This document shows positions 32,540 to 40,450 of a stretch of 64,000 nucleotides of DNA, one piece after another. The notes under the pieces were generated by a model. The model saw only the letters and a program-made list of their open reading frames with translations, made no database searches and was not told the origin of the DNA. This DNA comes from Paenibacillus ginsengarvi (lineage in GTDB: Bacteria > Bacillota > Bacilli > Paenibacillales > NBRC-103111). The translations under genes were made by a program, and so were the position numbers. Numbering within the stretch: position 1 is the first letter of the stretch; every line of letters begins with the position of its first letter. The stretch is from NCBI RefSeq assembly GCF_003626695.1, contig NZ_RBAH01000006.1:1-64000 (forward strand), read 5' to 3'.

Positions 32540-34495
32540 TTAAAATGTCACTCCCGCCGCCTTTACGATCGCATCCTTCAGCATCATGTAAGCTTCGCCG
32601 TCAGTCAGCTTCCGCTCGTCCTTGATCATGCCGACTGTTTCCTTGGTCAGCATTCCTCTGCTTTCCAGCTCCGCCCGGGCGGTTTCGGCGGTGACGTCCA
32701 GGCCGAGTCCCTTCGCAATGGTCAAGCTCGCTTGCTGCAAGGTGAGCGGCTGCTTGGCCGGCTCGGCTATCTGTTTTACTGCGGCGGAAGGATCACCTTT
32801 AAACGACGTCTTATACATCCGCCTTATGTTATTCACTTGGTTTACCATCCGCTGAGCGTTGGACGGATTGTCCAGCTTGAACGCTTCGTTGTTGTACGAG
32901 CCGACGGCGATTCCCGTATAAACGGCCGCCTTCAGCCCCTCATACGCCGGATGCGACATGTACGTTTGCGGCTGAGGCTTATACGGCGCAAGCTCCATCC
33001 CTTGATCGTTTAGACGCTTCTGCAGCTCGGCCATCAGTGCCTTCGATTGCGACAGTTCGCTGAAAGTTTTGTTCTGTTCGGACGCTAACTTGACCGCGGC
33101 GCCGGCAGCTTGCCCTTCGGCCATGCCGAGCGGAATGACGCGCGCGCTGCCGTGCGCCAGCGTATCGAAGCTAGCCGAACGTCCCACGACAAGCAGGCCG
33201 TCCACATGCTGCGGAACGATGCTGCGGAAAGGCACCGCATATTTGAGCGGATGGACGACAACCGCGCCATTGTCGGTCGGTGACGTCCGCTGGATATCCG
33301 CGGGATAGGAGCCGAAGGCGATCCGGTCCCATTGGTCCGCATTTTCCAGCAAATCGATGACGCTTAGCCGGTAAAGTCCGGCCAAATGTCTCGTCTCGCG
33401 CACGTATAGCTCGGGAGCGATCGCGTCCAGCTCGGCGTTTTTAAACTCCTCGAACTGCTTCAAATAGTCGACGACATGCGGAATTTCTTGCCTTGCGATT
33501 TCCAGTCCTTCCCGGCGTGACTCCTCGCTGAGCCCGTCGATGCCGAAAATTTGCAAAGCGTTGATCAGTATCGTGTCGTCCAGCTGGCGGCCGATGTTGA
33601 GACCGCGCATTTTGGTCCGTTCCTTGTTGAGCGGCACGTAATCCTTCATTTCATTGCCGTATCCCCAGGCGGACATTTTATCGACTCCGGTGTTGCTGTC
33701 GCCGTCCCCGTTGAGGCGTTTGGCGATAAGCTTCCAAGCTTTGTCGTCGATATTTTTCAAGCGAAACACTGCGGTTACGGCCATCCTCGAGTTTTTGTCG
33801 CCCAAATCTTCGCGTCCGATCGTAAACGAAGCTCCCGCGGCGACGGCAATGTCCGCATCCTGCGTCGCGTCGATCACCGCTTTGGACGAAATCCGCTGCT
33901 TGGAGCCGTCCTTCTTCCTAACGACGACGCCCTCCACCGTGCCCGGCCCGTTTTCCCGCCTCACGATCGGCTCGACGGCGGCAGCCTCCATGTACAGATC
34001 GATGCCGCTCTCCGCTCGAACGAGATTGTAGAAAGCGTCCGCCGCCGTAACGACATCGAAAGAGTGGCCTTCCGTCTTTTTGTACCACTCGGCAAAAATG
34101 CCTTTGTTGAAATAGTCCTGCTCCTGCCCCGGCAACGGTGCCGAAGTCCGGTCCCAGTTCATATCGATACTGTTCAGCCAGCCTACCGTCATAAGTCCGC
34201 CCAAAACCTCGCGTCCCCGAGCATCCACAAGTAGCGTCCGTTGCCCGTTGCGGGCCGCCGAAACCGCCGCGGCGATTCCTTCCGGATCGGTCCCTACTAC
34301 GACCAGATCGTAACTATCCTTCAAGGCGGCGACGGAAACGACTTGCTGCGGCTCCCGCTTGCCGGCGTTCGGCGAATTCGTTGAGTGGGCCGATTTGGCG
34401 GAACGGTCATTCATTTGCCAGCTATACAAGCCGGCTCCCATTCCTAGCAGGGCGACCAGCAGTATGGTCATCGTGAATATCCATTTCTTCGACAT
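32540..34495 (-). CDS. Exported or anchored FAD-dependent oxidoreductase with SLH-like C-terminus
   Basis: A 651-residue protein. An N-terminal hydrophobic anchor (WIFTMTILLVALLGMGAG) and a linker are followed by a FAD-binding Rossmann fold (YDLVVVGTDPEGIAAAVSAARNGQRTLLVDA, about residues 62-92) and VDGLLVVGRSASFDTLAHGSARVIPLGMAEGQAAG near 430-465, both characteristic of the FAD_oxidored (PF12831-like) family. The last 70 residues (LTLQQASLTIAKGLGLD, LTDGEAYMMLKDAIVKA) resemble degenerate S-layer-homology modules. A flavoprotein outside the membrane is unusual. The substrate is unknown. GAGGTG lies about 5 nt before the ATG. It is the first gene of the cassette and lies next to an OmpR-type two-component system. 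Confidence 0.85.
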   Translation of the reverse strand: MSKKWIFTMTILLVALLGMGAGLYSWQMNDRSAKSAHSTNSPNAGKREPQQVVSVAALKDSYDLVVVGTDPEGIAAAVSAARNGQRTLLVDARGREVLGGLMTVGWLNSIDMNWDRTSAPLPGQEQDYFNKGIFAEWYKKTEGHSFDVVTAADAFYNLVRAESGIDLYMEAAAVEPIVRRENGPGTVEGVVVRKKDGSKQRISSKAVIDATQDADIAVAAGASFTIGREDLGDKNSRMAVTAVFRLKNIDDKAWKLIAKRLNGDGDSNTGVDKMSAWGYGNEMKDYVPLNKERTKMRGLNIGRQLDDTILINALQIFGIDGLSEESRREGLEIARQEIPHVVDYLKQFEEFKNAELDAIAPELYVRETRHLAGLYRLSVIDLLENADQWDRIAFGSYPADIQRTSPTDNGAVVVHPLKYAVPFRSIVPQHVDGLLVVGRSASFDTLAHGSARVIPLGMAEGQAAGAAVKLASEQNKTFSELSQSKALMAELQKRLNDQGMELAPYKPQPQTYMSHPAYEGLKAAVYTGIAVGSYNNEAFKLDNPSNAQRMVNQVNNIRRMYKTSFKGDPSAAVKQIAEPAKQPLTLQQASLTIAKGLGLDVTAETARAELESRGMLTKETVGMIKDERKLTDGEAYMMLKDAIVKAAGVTF

Positions 34496-34634
34496 GGGAA
34501 CACCTCGTCAAGATCATAATGCTGCGGAGCGCGACCGTCTCTCGCGGCCGGACCGCAGACCCTAATTCGTTTAGGATGTAGCCCATTATAAAGCACAAAG
34601 GTTAATGCCTCTTTTTCGTTCGCTTATGGGCCGC

Positions 34635-34659
34635 TTAAATGATTCTTAAGAAAAATTAA
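34635..34659 (-). promoter_or_regulatory. TTAA repeats on a 10-11-bp lattice (possible regulator site)
   Basis: TTAA occurs at 34635, 34646 and 34656, spaced 11 and 10 bases, as CTTAA/TTTAAG units on the minus strand. It lies 140 bases upstream of the FAD gene and beyond the end of the kinase gene. OmpR/PhoB-type regulators bind direct repeats with such spacing; the adjacent regulator at 35869 is a candidate. Confidence 0.4.
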
Positions 34660-34677
34660 GCTTGGGTATAAACAATA

Positions 34678-34703
34678 GGCCGGCCAGAAAATTCTGGCCG
34701 ACC
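34678..34703 (-). terminator. Hairpin after the kinase gene (probable terminator)
   Basis: GGCCGGCCAGAA (34678-34689) and TTCTGGCCGACC (34692-34703) pair with one mismatch. On the minus strand it is followed by TATTGTTTATA, a poor T-tail, so read-through into the FAD cassette is possible. Confidence 0.5.
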
Positions 34704-34752
34704 CGAACGTGCGGTCGCTTTCTCATCCGATAGTCTCGTTTCCCGGGGGTGT

Positions 34753-35838
34753 TTAAAGCAGCGGGAGCCTCGTTTCGAACACCGTCTCTTTACGATTGCT
34801 TCTGGCCGTAATTTGACCGCCGTGCAGCTCGATGATGCTTTTTGCAATGGCTAGTCCAAGCCCCGTTCCGCCGTTTTGCGACGAACGCGAGCGATCCGCA
34901 CGATAAAATCGCTCGAAGATGAAAGGCAAATCTCTGGCGGCGATCGGCTCGCCATAGTTCACGATTTCCACTACGACGGCGTTGTCGTCCTTGCCGATGC
35001 GGATATCGACATACTTGCCCTTGCCGCCGTAGCGGATCGCATTCGAAAACAAGTTTTCGTACGCTCGCATCAGCTGATGGCCGTCTGCTTGAATGAACAA
35101 GCCGTCGTCTTCCGCAGCCATTCGGCATGACATGCCCGCCTTCGACAATTGCGGAATGAATTCCTCGGCCAATTGCTTCAGGAAGCCGTAAATGTTCACC
35201 TTTTTGAGCTGCAGCTCGGTTCCTTCGCCGCTAAGCGACGTATATTCGAACAAACGGTCGATCAGTTTCTTCAAGCTTTTCGTCTTCTCGTAGGCGATAT
35301 TGGTGTAGTAGCGCAGTTCCACCTCATCGTGATAACGATCGGTCTCAATCAGCTCCAAATAGCCTAGAACCGAGGTAAGCGGCGTGCGCAGATCGTGGGA
35401 AACCCCGGTGATCAGCTCGTTTTTCGTCCGTTCCGCATTCCGTTCCTCCTCGATCGATTTGCGCAGTTTCTCCGTCATTTGGTTGAAATGCTCGGCTACG
35501 GTTCCAAGCTCGTCCGCCGACTTCGTTACGATCGTATAGTTCAAATTGCCTTTCGCGATTTCCTGGAGGCCGCGCGTAATTTCCCCCAAATAGCCGAGAA
35601 TTTTGCTGCTGAATATGAAAAAATAGACTAGAAACAAAATGCCTCCGGCTACGACCATAACCGGCGTCGACCCGATCCGGTTGACGACCCAACTGATGGG
35701 AACGGTGAACGGCTTCACGTACACCAATACGAGCAGCACCCGGTAAGCGATCAATACGGTGGCGGCGGCGGACGCAATGCTCAGTACGAAGGCGAGGATA
35801 AACTTCCAGCGCATCGTATATATAAAATTGGTTTTCAT
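34753..35838 (-). CDS. Sensor histidine kinase (HAMP/HisKA/HATPase)
   Basis: A 361-residue kinase. Two membrane helices (about residues 11-36 and 58-80) enclose a short extracytoplasmic loop of about 22 residues, so it is probably an intramembrane- or cell-envelope-sensing kinase. HAMP (about 80-130) leads into HisKA with phospho-acceptor His in LITGVSHDLRTPLTSVLGYLE and an ATPase domain with N-box NLFSNAIRYGG and GTGLGLAIAKSIIELHGG. GGAGG lies 5 nt before the ATG. It lies 30 bases after the regulator gene in one operon, like VanS/PhoR-type pairs. The flanking exported cassette is a plausible target. Confidence 0.93.
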   Translation of the reverse strand: MKTNFIYTMRWKFILAFVLSIASAAATVLIAYRVLLVLVYVKPFTVPISWVVNRIGSTPVMVVAGGILFLVYFFIFSSKILGYLGEITRGLQEIAKGNLNYTIVTKSADELGTVAEHFNQMTEKLRKSIEEERNAERTKNELITGVSHDLRTPLTSVLGYLELIETDRYHDEVELRYYTNIAYEKTKSLKKLIDRLFEYTSLSGEGTELQLKKVNIYGFLKQLAEEFIPQLSKAGMSCRMAAEDDGLFIQADGHQLMRAYENLFSNAIRYGGKGKYVDIRIGKDDNAVVVEIVNYGEPIAARDLPFIFERFYRADRSRSSQNGGTGLGLAIAKSIIELHGGQITARSNRKETVFETRLPLL

Positions 35839-35868
35839 GTGCTCCTCCGATCCGGCTATCTTCCTTCA

Positions 35869-36561
35869 TTACTCGATCGTATAGCCGATTCCCCATACGG
35901 TTTTGATATACTCAGGCGAGCTTGGATCTTTCTCGATTTTTTCGCGGATTTTGCGTATGTGTACCATGACCGTATTGTTGGACTCGTAAAACTGCTCGTT
36001 CCATACCGCCTCGTAGATCTGCTCCATGCTGAGCACGATTCCCCGGTTGCGGGCCAATACATGTAAAATGGCAAATTCGCGCGGGGTCAGACGCACCTCG
36101 ACCTGATCGACGAGTACTTTATGTGTCGCGATGTTGATGACGAGCTCGTCAATAACGATTTCGTTTTCGTTTTTCGCGGGCAAGCCGTTAAGCTGGCGAT
36201 ACCGGCGAAGCTGGGATTTGACCCGGGCCAGCATCTCCAGCGGGCTGAACGGCTTGACGACATAATCGTCGGCACCGATGCTGAGGCCGGTAATTTTGTC
36301 GATTTCCTGCCCTTTGGCGGACAGCATAATAATCGGCATCTGCTGATCCTCCCGTATTTTCATGCAAGCCTGAATGCCGTCCATACGCGGCATCATCACA
36401 TCGAGAATAATCAAATCGACATGATGCGTCTTCAGCAGCTCCAGCGCCTGCAAGCCGTCGTTTGCCGTCAGCAGCGTAAACCCTTCGTTTTTCAAATAAA
36501 TCTCCAGCAATTGCGTAATCTCTTTTTCATCATCTACAAGGAGAATCGTTCCTCCCAACAT
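35869..36561 (-). CDS. OmpR-family response regulator
   Basis: A 230-residue regulator. Receiver domain: acidic DDE near residues 10-12, phospho-acceptor Asp in LIILDVMMPRMDG near 55, Lys in YVVKPFSPLEML near 104. The C-terminal winged helix has VRLTPREFAILHVLARNRGIVLSMEQIYEAVWNEQ and the end WGIGYTIE. The ATG at 36561 has GGAGGG 7 nt upstream; upstream in-frame codons lack a site. It is the first gene of a two-gene operon with the kinase at 34753. The role is unknown. Confidence 0.93.
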   Translation of the reverse strand: MLGGTILLVDDEKEITQLLEIYLKNEGFTLLTANDGLQALELLKTHHVDLIILDVMMPRMDGIQACMKIREDQQMPIIMLSAKGQEIDKITGLSIGADDYVVKPFSPLEMLARVKSQLRRYRQLNGLPAKNENEIVIDELVINIATHKVLVDQVEVRLTPREFAILHVLARNRGIVLSMEQIYEAVWNEQFYESNNTVMVHIRKIREKIEKDPSSPEYIKTVWGIGYTIE

Positions 36562-36752
36562 AGTAAGCCCTCCGCTTCTCCTATACATCGCCAATCCAGT
36601 ATTATCATACACGGTTGGAAGCTATATCCAAAAATCGTAAGCAAAAAGCAAGCCATCCGCTCTATTACGTAAGAGCGGATGCTTGCTTTAGCACGGGGAA
36701 TATCCCTGCGCGTCCAGTTATGCTAAGCAATCGGGAATACCATATTGGCAAA

Positions 36753-37748
36753 TCAGCCACCCATATGTGTGGATTGCCGGACGAGCAGTCTACTGTCAAA
36801 AAGTCTGCTTGCCACAGGCTCGCCCCGAATTGCCTCGACCATCAAACGTACGGCCGCGACGGACGCCTCGGGGCGGGGATAGTCCAGCACTGTAATCGTC
36901 GGCGTCGTTTGCAGCGTCATCAGGACGTTCTCGCAGCCCGCGATCGCGAGCCTGTCCGGAACGGCGATTCCAGACTCCCGGCACGCCGTCAGCATCCCGA
37001 TCGCCATCAGGTCGGAGGCGGCGACAAACGCCGTATGCTCGCCTAACCGCCCGATCCGGATATAGTCCAGCATGGCGGCCTTGGCTGCCTCAAGCCTCCC
37101 GCCTCCGCTAAGGATGTCCGTTTCTCCGAATGGCAGCCCTTCCGCCTTCATCGCCTGGCGAAAAGCGAGCGTGCGAGTCCTATGCGCGTGCGTCTCGCTA
37201 AGATTCGCCATCAGCCCGATCCTTAGGTGCCCTTCCGATTTCAGATGCCGAATCGTTTTTTGCAGCGAAGCGGTCCAATCGATATCGACAAACGCCGTAA
37301 CCGGTCCGGGCTCGACCGGCTTCATGACTGAGATGACGGGAATGCCTGCCTTATGCAGCGTCTCCAGCGTCTCCGGGCGAAGACTTTGACCAAGCAGAAA
37401 CACCCCGTCGATCCGCCCGGCCATAAAATGCCGCAGCTCCTCCTCGCGCTCGGGATGGTACGTCTGGAAGTTAACGAAATAGCCGAACATTCTGGATTCC
37501 ATTTCCAGATGATTGAGGATGCCCGCTTCGAATGCATCCCCCAAATAATTGACGAACACAGTTAACTGGTTCGTCTTTTTCGTTTTTAACGTTCTCGCCG
37601 CATGGCTTGGCTTGTAATCCAGCTCGCGGATCGCTTCGAGCACCTTTTGCCGGGTAGCGTCGCTGACCCCAGGTTTATTATTCAGAACATAGGAAACGGC
37701 CGCTACGGATACTCCGGCCTTGCGTGCGACTTCTTCGCGAGTTGTCAT
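36753..37748 (-). CDS. LacI-family transcriptional regulator
   Basis: A 331-residue repressor. The N-terminal LacI helix-turn-helix is MTTREEVARKAGVSVAAVSYVLNN with the hinge helix SHAARTLKTKKTN. The rest is a periplasmic-binding-protein-like sugar-sensing domain (VDGVF-type strand IDGVFLLGQ, AFVAASDLMAIGMLTACRESGIAVPDRLAIAG). GGAGG lies 5 nt before the ATG. Two operator-like palindromes with a central CG lie between it and the divergent 784-residue gene, so it probably represses that operon and perhaps itself. The effector is probably a sugar. Confidence 0.95.
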   Translation of the reverse strand: MTTREEVARKAGVSVAAVSYVLNNKPGVSDATRQKVLEAIRELDYKPSHAARTLKTKKTNQLTVFVNYLGDAFEAGILNHLEMESRMFGYFVNFQTYHPEREEELRHFMAGRIDGVFLLGQSLRPETLETLHKAGIPVISVMKPVEPGPVTAFVDIDWTASLQKTIRHLKSEGHLRIGLMANLSETHAHRTRTLAFRQAMKAEGLPFGETDILSGGGRLEAAKAAMLDYIRIGRLGEHTAFVAASDLMAIGMLTACRESGIAVPDRLAIAGCENVLMTLQTTPTITVLDYPRPEASVAAVRLMVEAIRGEPVASRLFDSRLLVRQSTHMGG

Positions 37749-37783
37749 AGGGCCCTCCGGCGCTTATTCATCTTCTTTCAAGC

Positions 37784-37812
37784 ATTGTACAAGAAACCGG
37801 ACAGCCTTACAA
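37784..37812 (-). promoter_or_regulatory. Promoter of the LacI-type regulator gene
   Basis: On the minus strand TTGTAA (37807-37812) and TACAAT (37784-37789) are spaced by 17 bases. Confidence 0.6.
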
Positions 37813-37822
37813 TAGCCGGATA

Positions 37823-37834
37823 TTACTCGAGTAA
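37823..37834. promoter_or_regulatory. LacI-type operator 1
   Basis: TTACTCGAGTAA is a perfect 12-bp palindrome with central CG, 10 bases upstream of the regulator's -35 box. It matches operator 2 in 11 of 12 bases. Confidence 0.75.
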
Positions 37835-37910
37835 GTGAGAGGCGATTCGTTCGATGGAGCTTGAAGGAGAAAAGCAGGCATCGGGCTGGAAAAAACAGAA
37901 GATTTGCGCT

Positions 37911-37939
37911 TTAACAGGCGAAATGAAATCGGCTATACT
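37911..37939 (+). promoter_or_regulatory. Promoter of the 784-residue unknown gene
   Basis: TTAACA (37911-37916) and TATACT (37934-37939) are spaced by 17 bases, a good sigma-A promoter. The expected start point near 37946 lies just before operator 2. Confidence 0.7.
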
Positions 37940-37956
37940 TCAAGTGAATCAACAAC

Positions 37957-37968
37957 TTACACGAGTAA
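37957..37968. promoter_or_regulatory. LacI-type operator 2
   Basis: TTACACGAGTAA differs from operator 1 by one base and sits at about +11 to +23 of the plus-strand promoter. The flanks AAC and GTT extend the symmetry. The centre-to-centre distance to operator 1 is 134 bases. Confidence 0.75.
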
Positions 37969-37988
37969 GTTAAAAGGAGAGATAAACG

Positions 37989-40343
37989 ATGACAACAAGT
38001 GGAACGAAGACGCAGTATCCAAGCTTCAGCGGTATATATCCGCATCTGAGCTGGACGAACGGAACGGAGCGGGCAAGCTCCCCTGAATGCGGTACGGGCG
38101 CCGTCGTGGCATGGGCGGGCAAGCTGTGGTATTTGACCTATCCGCCGCATAGCTACCGCGGTAGCCACGACAAGCTGTATAGCCTGGACGAAGAATTGAA
38201 CGCCTCCGTTCATCCGCTAAGCGTAGGGGGAACCCATGCGAGCCGGATGATTCACGCCGAATCGAAGCAGCTGATTATCGGTCCTTATTTTATCGACGAA
38301 GCAGGCACGGTGCGTGTCGTTCCTCCGGGCGATATGCAGGGAAGACTGACTGGAGTGGCCCGGCACTGGAGCGATCCGGCGGAAAAGGTCGTCTTCTACA
38401 CGATGGAGTCCGGGTTGTATGAGGTGAACGTTCATACGCTCGAGGTTCGCGTCCTGTTCGCCGATCCGAACGGCACGAAGGAGGACATTCGGCTACTGCC
38501 CGGCAAGCATGGGAAGGGCGCCTACACGGGGCAAGGCCGGCTTGCTGTGTCCAATAACGGCGAAGGCGGCGTGCTTGCCGAATGGAAAGGCAAGGGCGAT
38601 CCCGGTAAGCGCAGCAGCTGGACGATCGTCGACGCGAACAAATATACGGAAATTACCGGCCCCGGCGGGCTGTACGGTTCGCCTGACGAATCGTCGCCGC
38701 TATGGGCACTTGGCTGGGACGACAAATCCGTTCTGCTGAACGTATGCCAGAGCGGGAGGTGGAGCCGCTTCCGATTGCCGATGGGAAGCTTCACGCACAG
38801 CGCCGACGACGGCTGGTTTACGGAATGGCCGCGCATCCGCGACGTGGGGGCGGACCGCTGGCTGATGGATATGTTCGGCATGCTGTACGAGTTTCCGTCT
38901 TCGTTCGGTATGGATGATAGGTCCGGCATACGGCCGATCGCGGTGCATCATAAAATGATCGTCGATTTCGAAAGCTGGAACGGCCGTCTCGTGCTCGGCT
39001 GCAACGACGCCTCCATGCAGGGGAACGGCTTGCTAGGGCGCTGCCAGTCCAACCTGCTGTTCACGTCGCTGGAGGAGCTGGTACAAATGGGCAAGCCGGC
39101 CGGCTGGGGCAGCGTGTGGGCGGAAGAGCCGGTGGAAGCGGAGCAGCCGTCGGAGCCTTTTCTATTCGCCGGGTTCGAACGCCGAGTGCTGCATGTGTCG
39201 CATCGCGAGCGGCGGCCGCTTAGCTTCCGAATCGAGATGGATAGGCGCGGAACCGGGGAATGGACGCTGTACGAGCGGCTCAATGTCGGGGCGGACGGCT
39301 ACGGCTATCTTTTGTTTCCGGCCGATCTGAACGCCGAATGGGTGCGTATTGTTCCCGAAAGCTCGGCTTCGTCCGTATCCGCAGCATTCCGATACAATCC
39401 TGCGGAAGGCAACGGTATCGATCCGCACGCGATAAGCGGTTTGGCGGATGCGGGGGAACAAACGGCGCGCAGCGAGGCGATTGTATACGCATCGGGCGAT
39501 ATTGATATGCCGCTGCACGTCGCCGCCGCCCGTCTGGATAAACAAGGCCGCATTACCGCCACAGGCTTCTACGAAGTGACCGGCGACTTGACGTTTCGCG
39601 CCAAGCCGGAAGCTGTCGCGGAGCTGAATACCGTGCAGCGGCACGCGCCCGCGAGCGACTTCGAAGTTGATAGGGCGTCGGTTCTGATCGTCGATCCGTC
39701 AGGGAACCGGTACAGGCTGCCTAAAGGGCATAGCGATTTCGACCGGCCGTCCGCGTTCGGTGCGAGACGCGGCATCCGGGAGGTTGTTACGGAGAGAAAG
39801 CTGATGAACGTTCACGGCTCGTTTTACGAGCTTCCGGACGAACGCTCGGGCGGCTACCGCAAGCTGCAGCCCGTATGTACGCACAACAAACTCATTTACG
39901 ACTATTGCTCCTGGCGCGGCATGCTTGTGTTGTCCGGCGTGACGGAGGAGGAAGGGCACAGTGCACATACGATCCGCTCCGAGGACGGGACGGTCCAGCT
40001 CTGGCTCGGCAATGTCGACGACTTGCGCAAGTTCGGGCATCCAGCCGGGATCGGCGGACCGTGGAACGACTCGGAAGTGATGTCAGGCGTTCCGTCCGAC
40101 CCTTATTTGATGGCCGGGTACTTGGACAAATCGGTTGAGATTCGTCACCGGTCGCCTGCTCCGGCACAAATCAAAATCGAGGTGGATTATAGCGCCGAAG
40201 GAAACTGGGTCTGCTACGATACGGTTACGGTGCAGCCGGGCGAAACATTCCGCCTGGCGTTCCCAGACGGGTATTCGGCTCACTGGGTGCGACTCGTGGC
40301 CGATCGGAACATGCGGGCGACTGCTATGTTCACGTACCGGTAA
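37989..40343 (+). CDS. 784-residue cytoplasmic protein of unknown function, internally duplicated
   Basis: No signal peptide, lipobox or membrane helix is visible and I recognise no named domain. Residues 1-290 contain strand-rich blocks that read like beta-propeller blades (KLWYLTYPPHSYRG, QLIIGPYFIDEAGTVRVV, KVVFYTMESGLYEVNVHT). Residues about 289-470 and 602-784 are two copies of one module; both contain a phrase of the form HxKxIxDxxSWxGxLVL, then a GxPAGxGxxW block, and end in WVRxVxxxxxxxxxAxFxY. AAGGAG lies 9 nt before the ATG. It is the first gene of a LacI-controlled operon with the lipoprotein at 40451, so it may process an imported sugar. An enzyme is plausible but unproven. Confidence 0.85.
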   Translation: MTTSGTKTQYPSFSGIYPHLSWTNGTERASSPECGTGAVVAWAGKLWYLTYPPHSYRGSHDKLYSLDEELNASVHPLSVGGTHASRMIHAESKQLIIGPYFIDEAGTVRVVPPGDMQGRLTGVARHWSDPAEKVVFYTMESGLYEVNVHTLEVRVLFADPNGTKEDIRLLPGKHGKGAYTGQGRLAVSNNGEGGVLAEWKGKGDPGKRSSWTIVDANKYTEITGPGGLYGSPDESSPLWALGWDDKSVLLNVCQSGRWSRFRLPMGSFTHSADDGWFTEWPRIRDVGADRWLMDMFGMLYEFPSSFGMDDRSGIRPIAVHHKMIVDFESWNGRLVLGCNDASMQGNGLLGRCQSNLLFTSLEELVQMGKPAGWGSVWAEEPVEAEQPSEPFLFAGFERRVLHVSHRERRPLSFRIEMDRRGTGEWTLYERLNVGADGYGYLLFPADLNAEWVRIVPESSASSVSAAFRYNPAEGNGIDPHAISGLADAGEQTARSEAIVYASGDIDMPLHVAAARLDKQGRITATGFYEVTGDLTFRAKPEAVAELNTVQRHAPASDFEVDRASVLIVDPSGNRYRLPKGHSDFDRPSAFGARRGIREVVTERKLMNVHGSFYELPDERSGGYRKLQPVCTHNKLIYDYCSWRGMLVLSGVTEEEGHSAHTIRSEDGTVQLWLGNVDDLRKFGHPAGIGGPWNDSEVMSGVPSDPYLMAGYLDKSVEIRHRSPAPAQIKIEVDYSAEGNWVCYDTVTVQPGETFRLAFPDGYSAHWVRLVADRNMRATAMFTYR

Positions 40344-40450
40344 AGGCTTAGCGGCATCGCTTTGCGGCTGCTTCGAATGGATGTTCGAATGCGGCCGCAA
40401 TGTGCGGCTGGCAAAATCGATACGACATTTATGGGGATGGGGGCGGGAAT

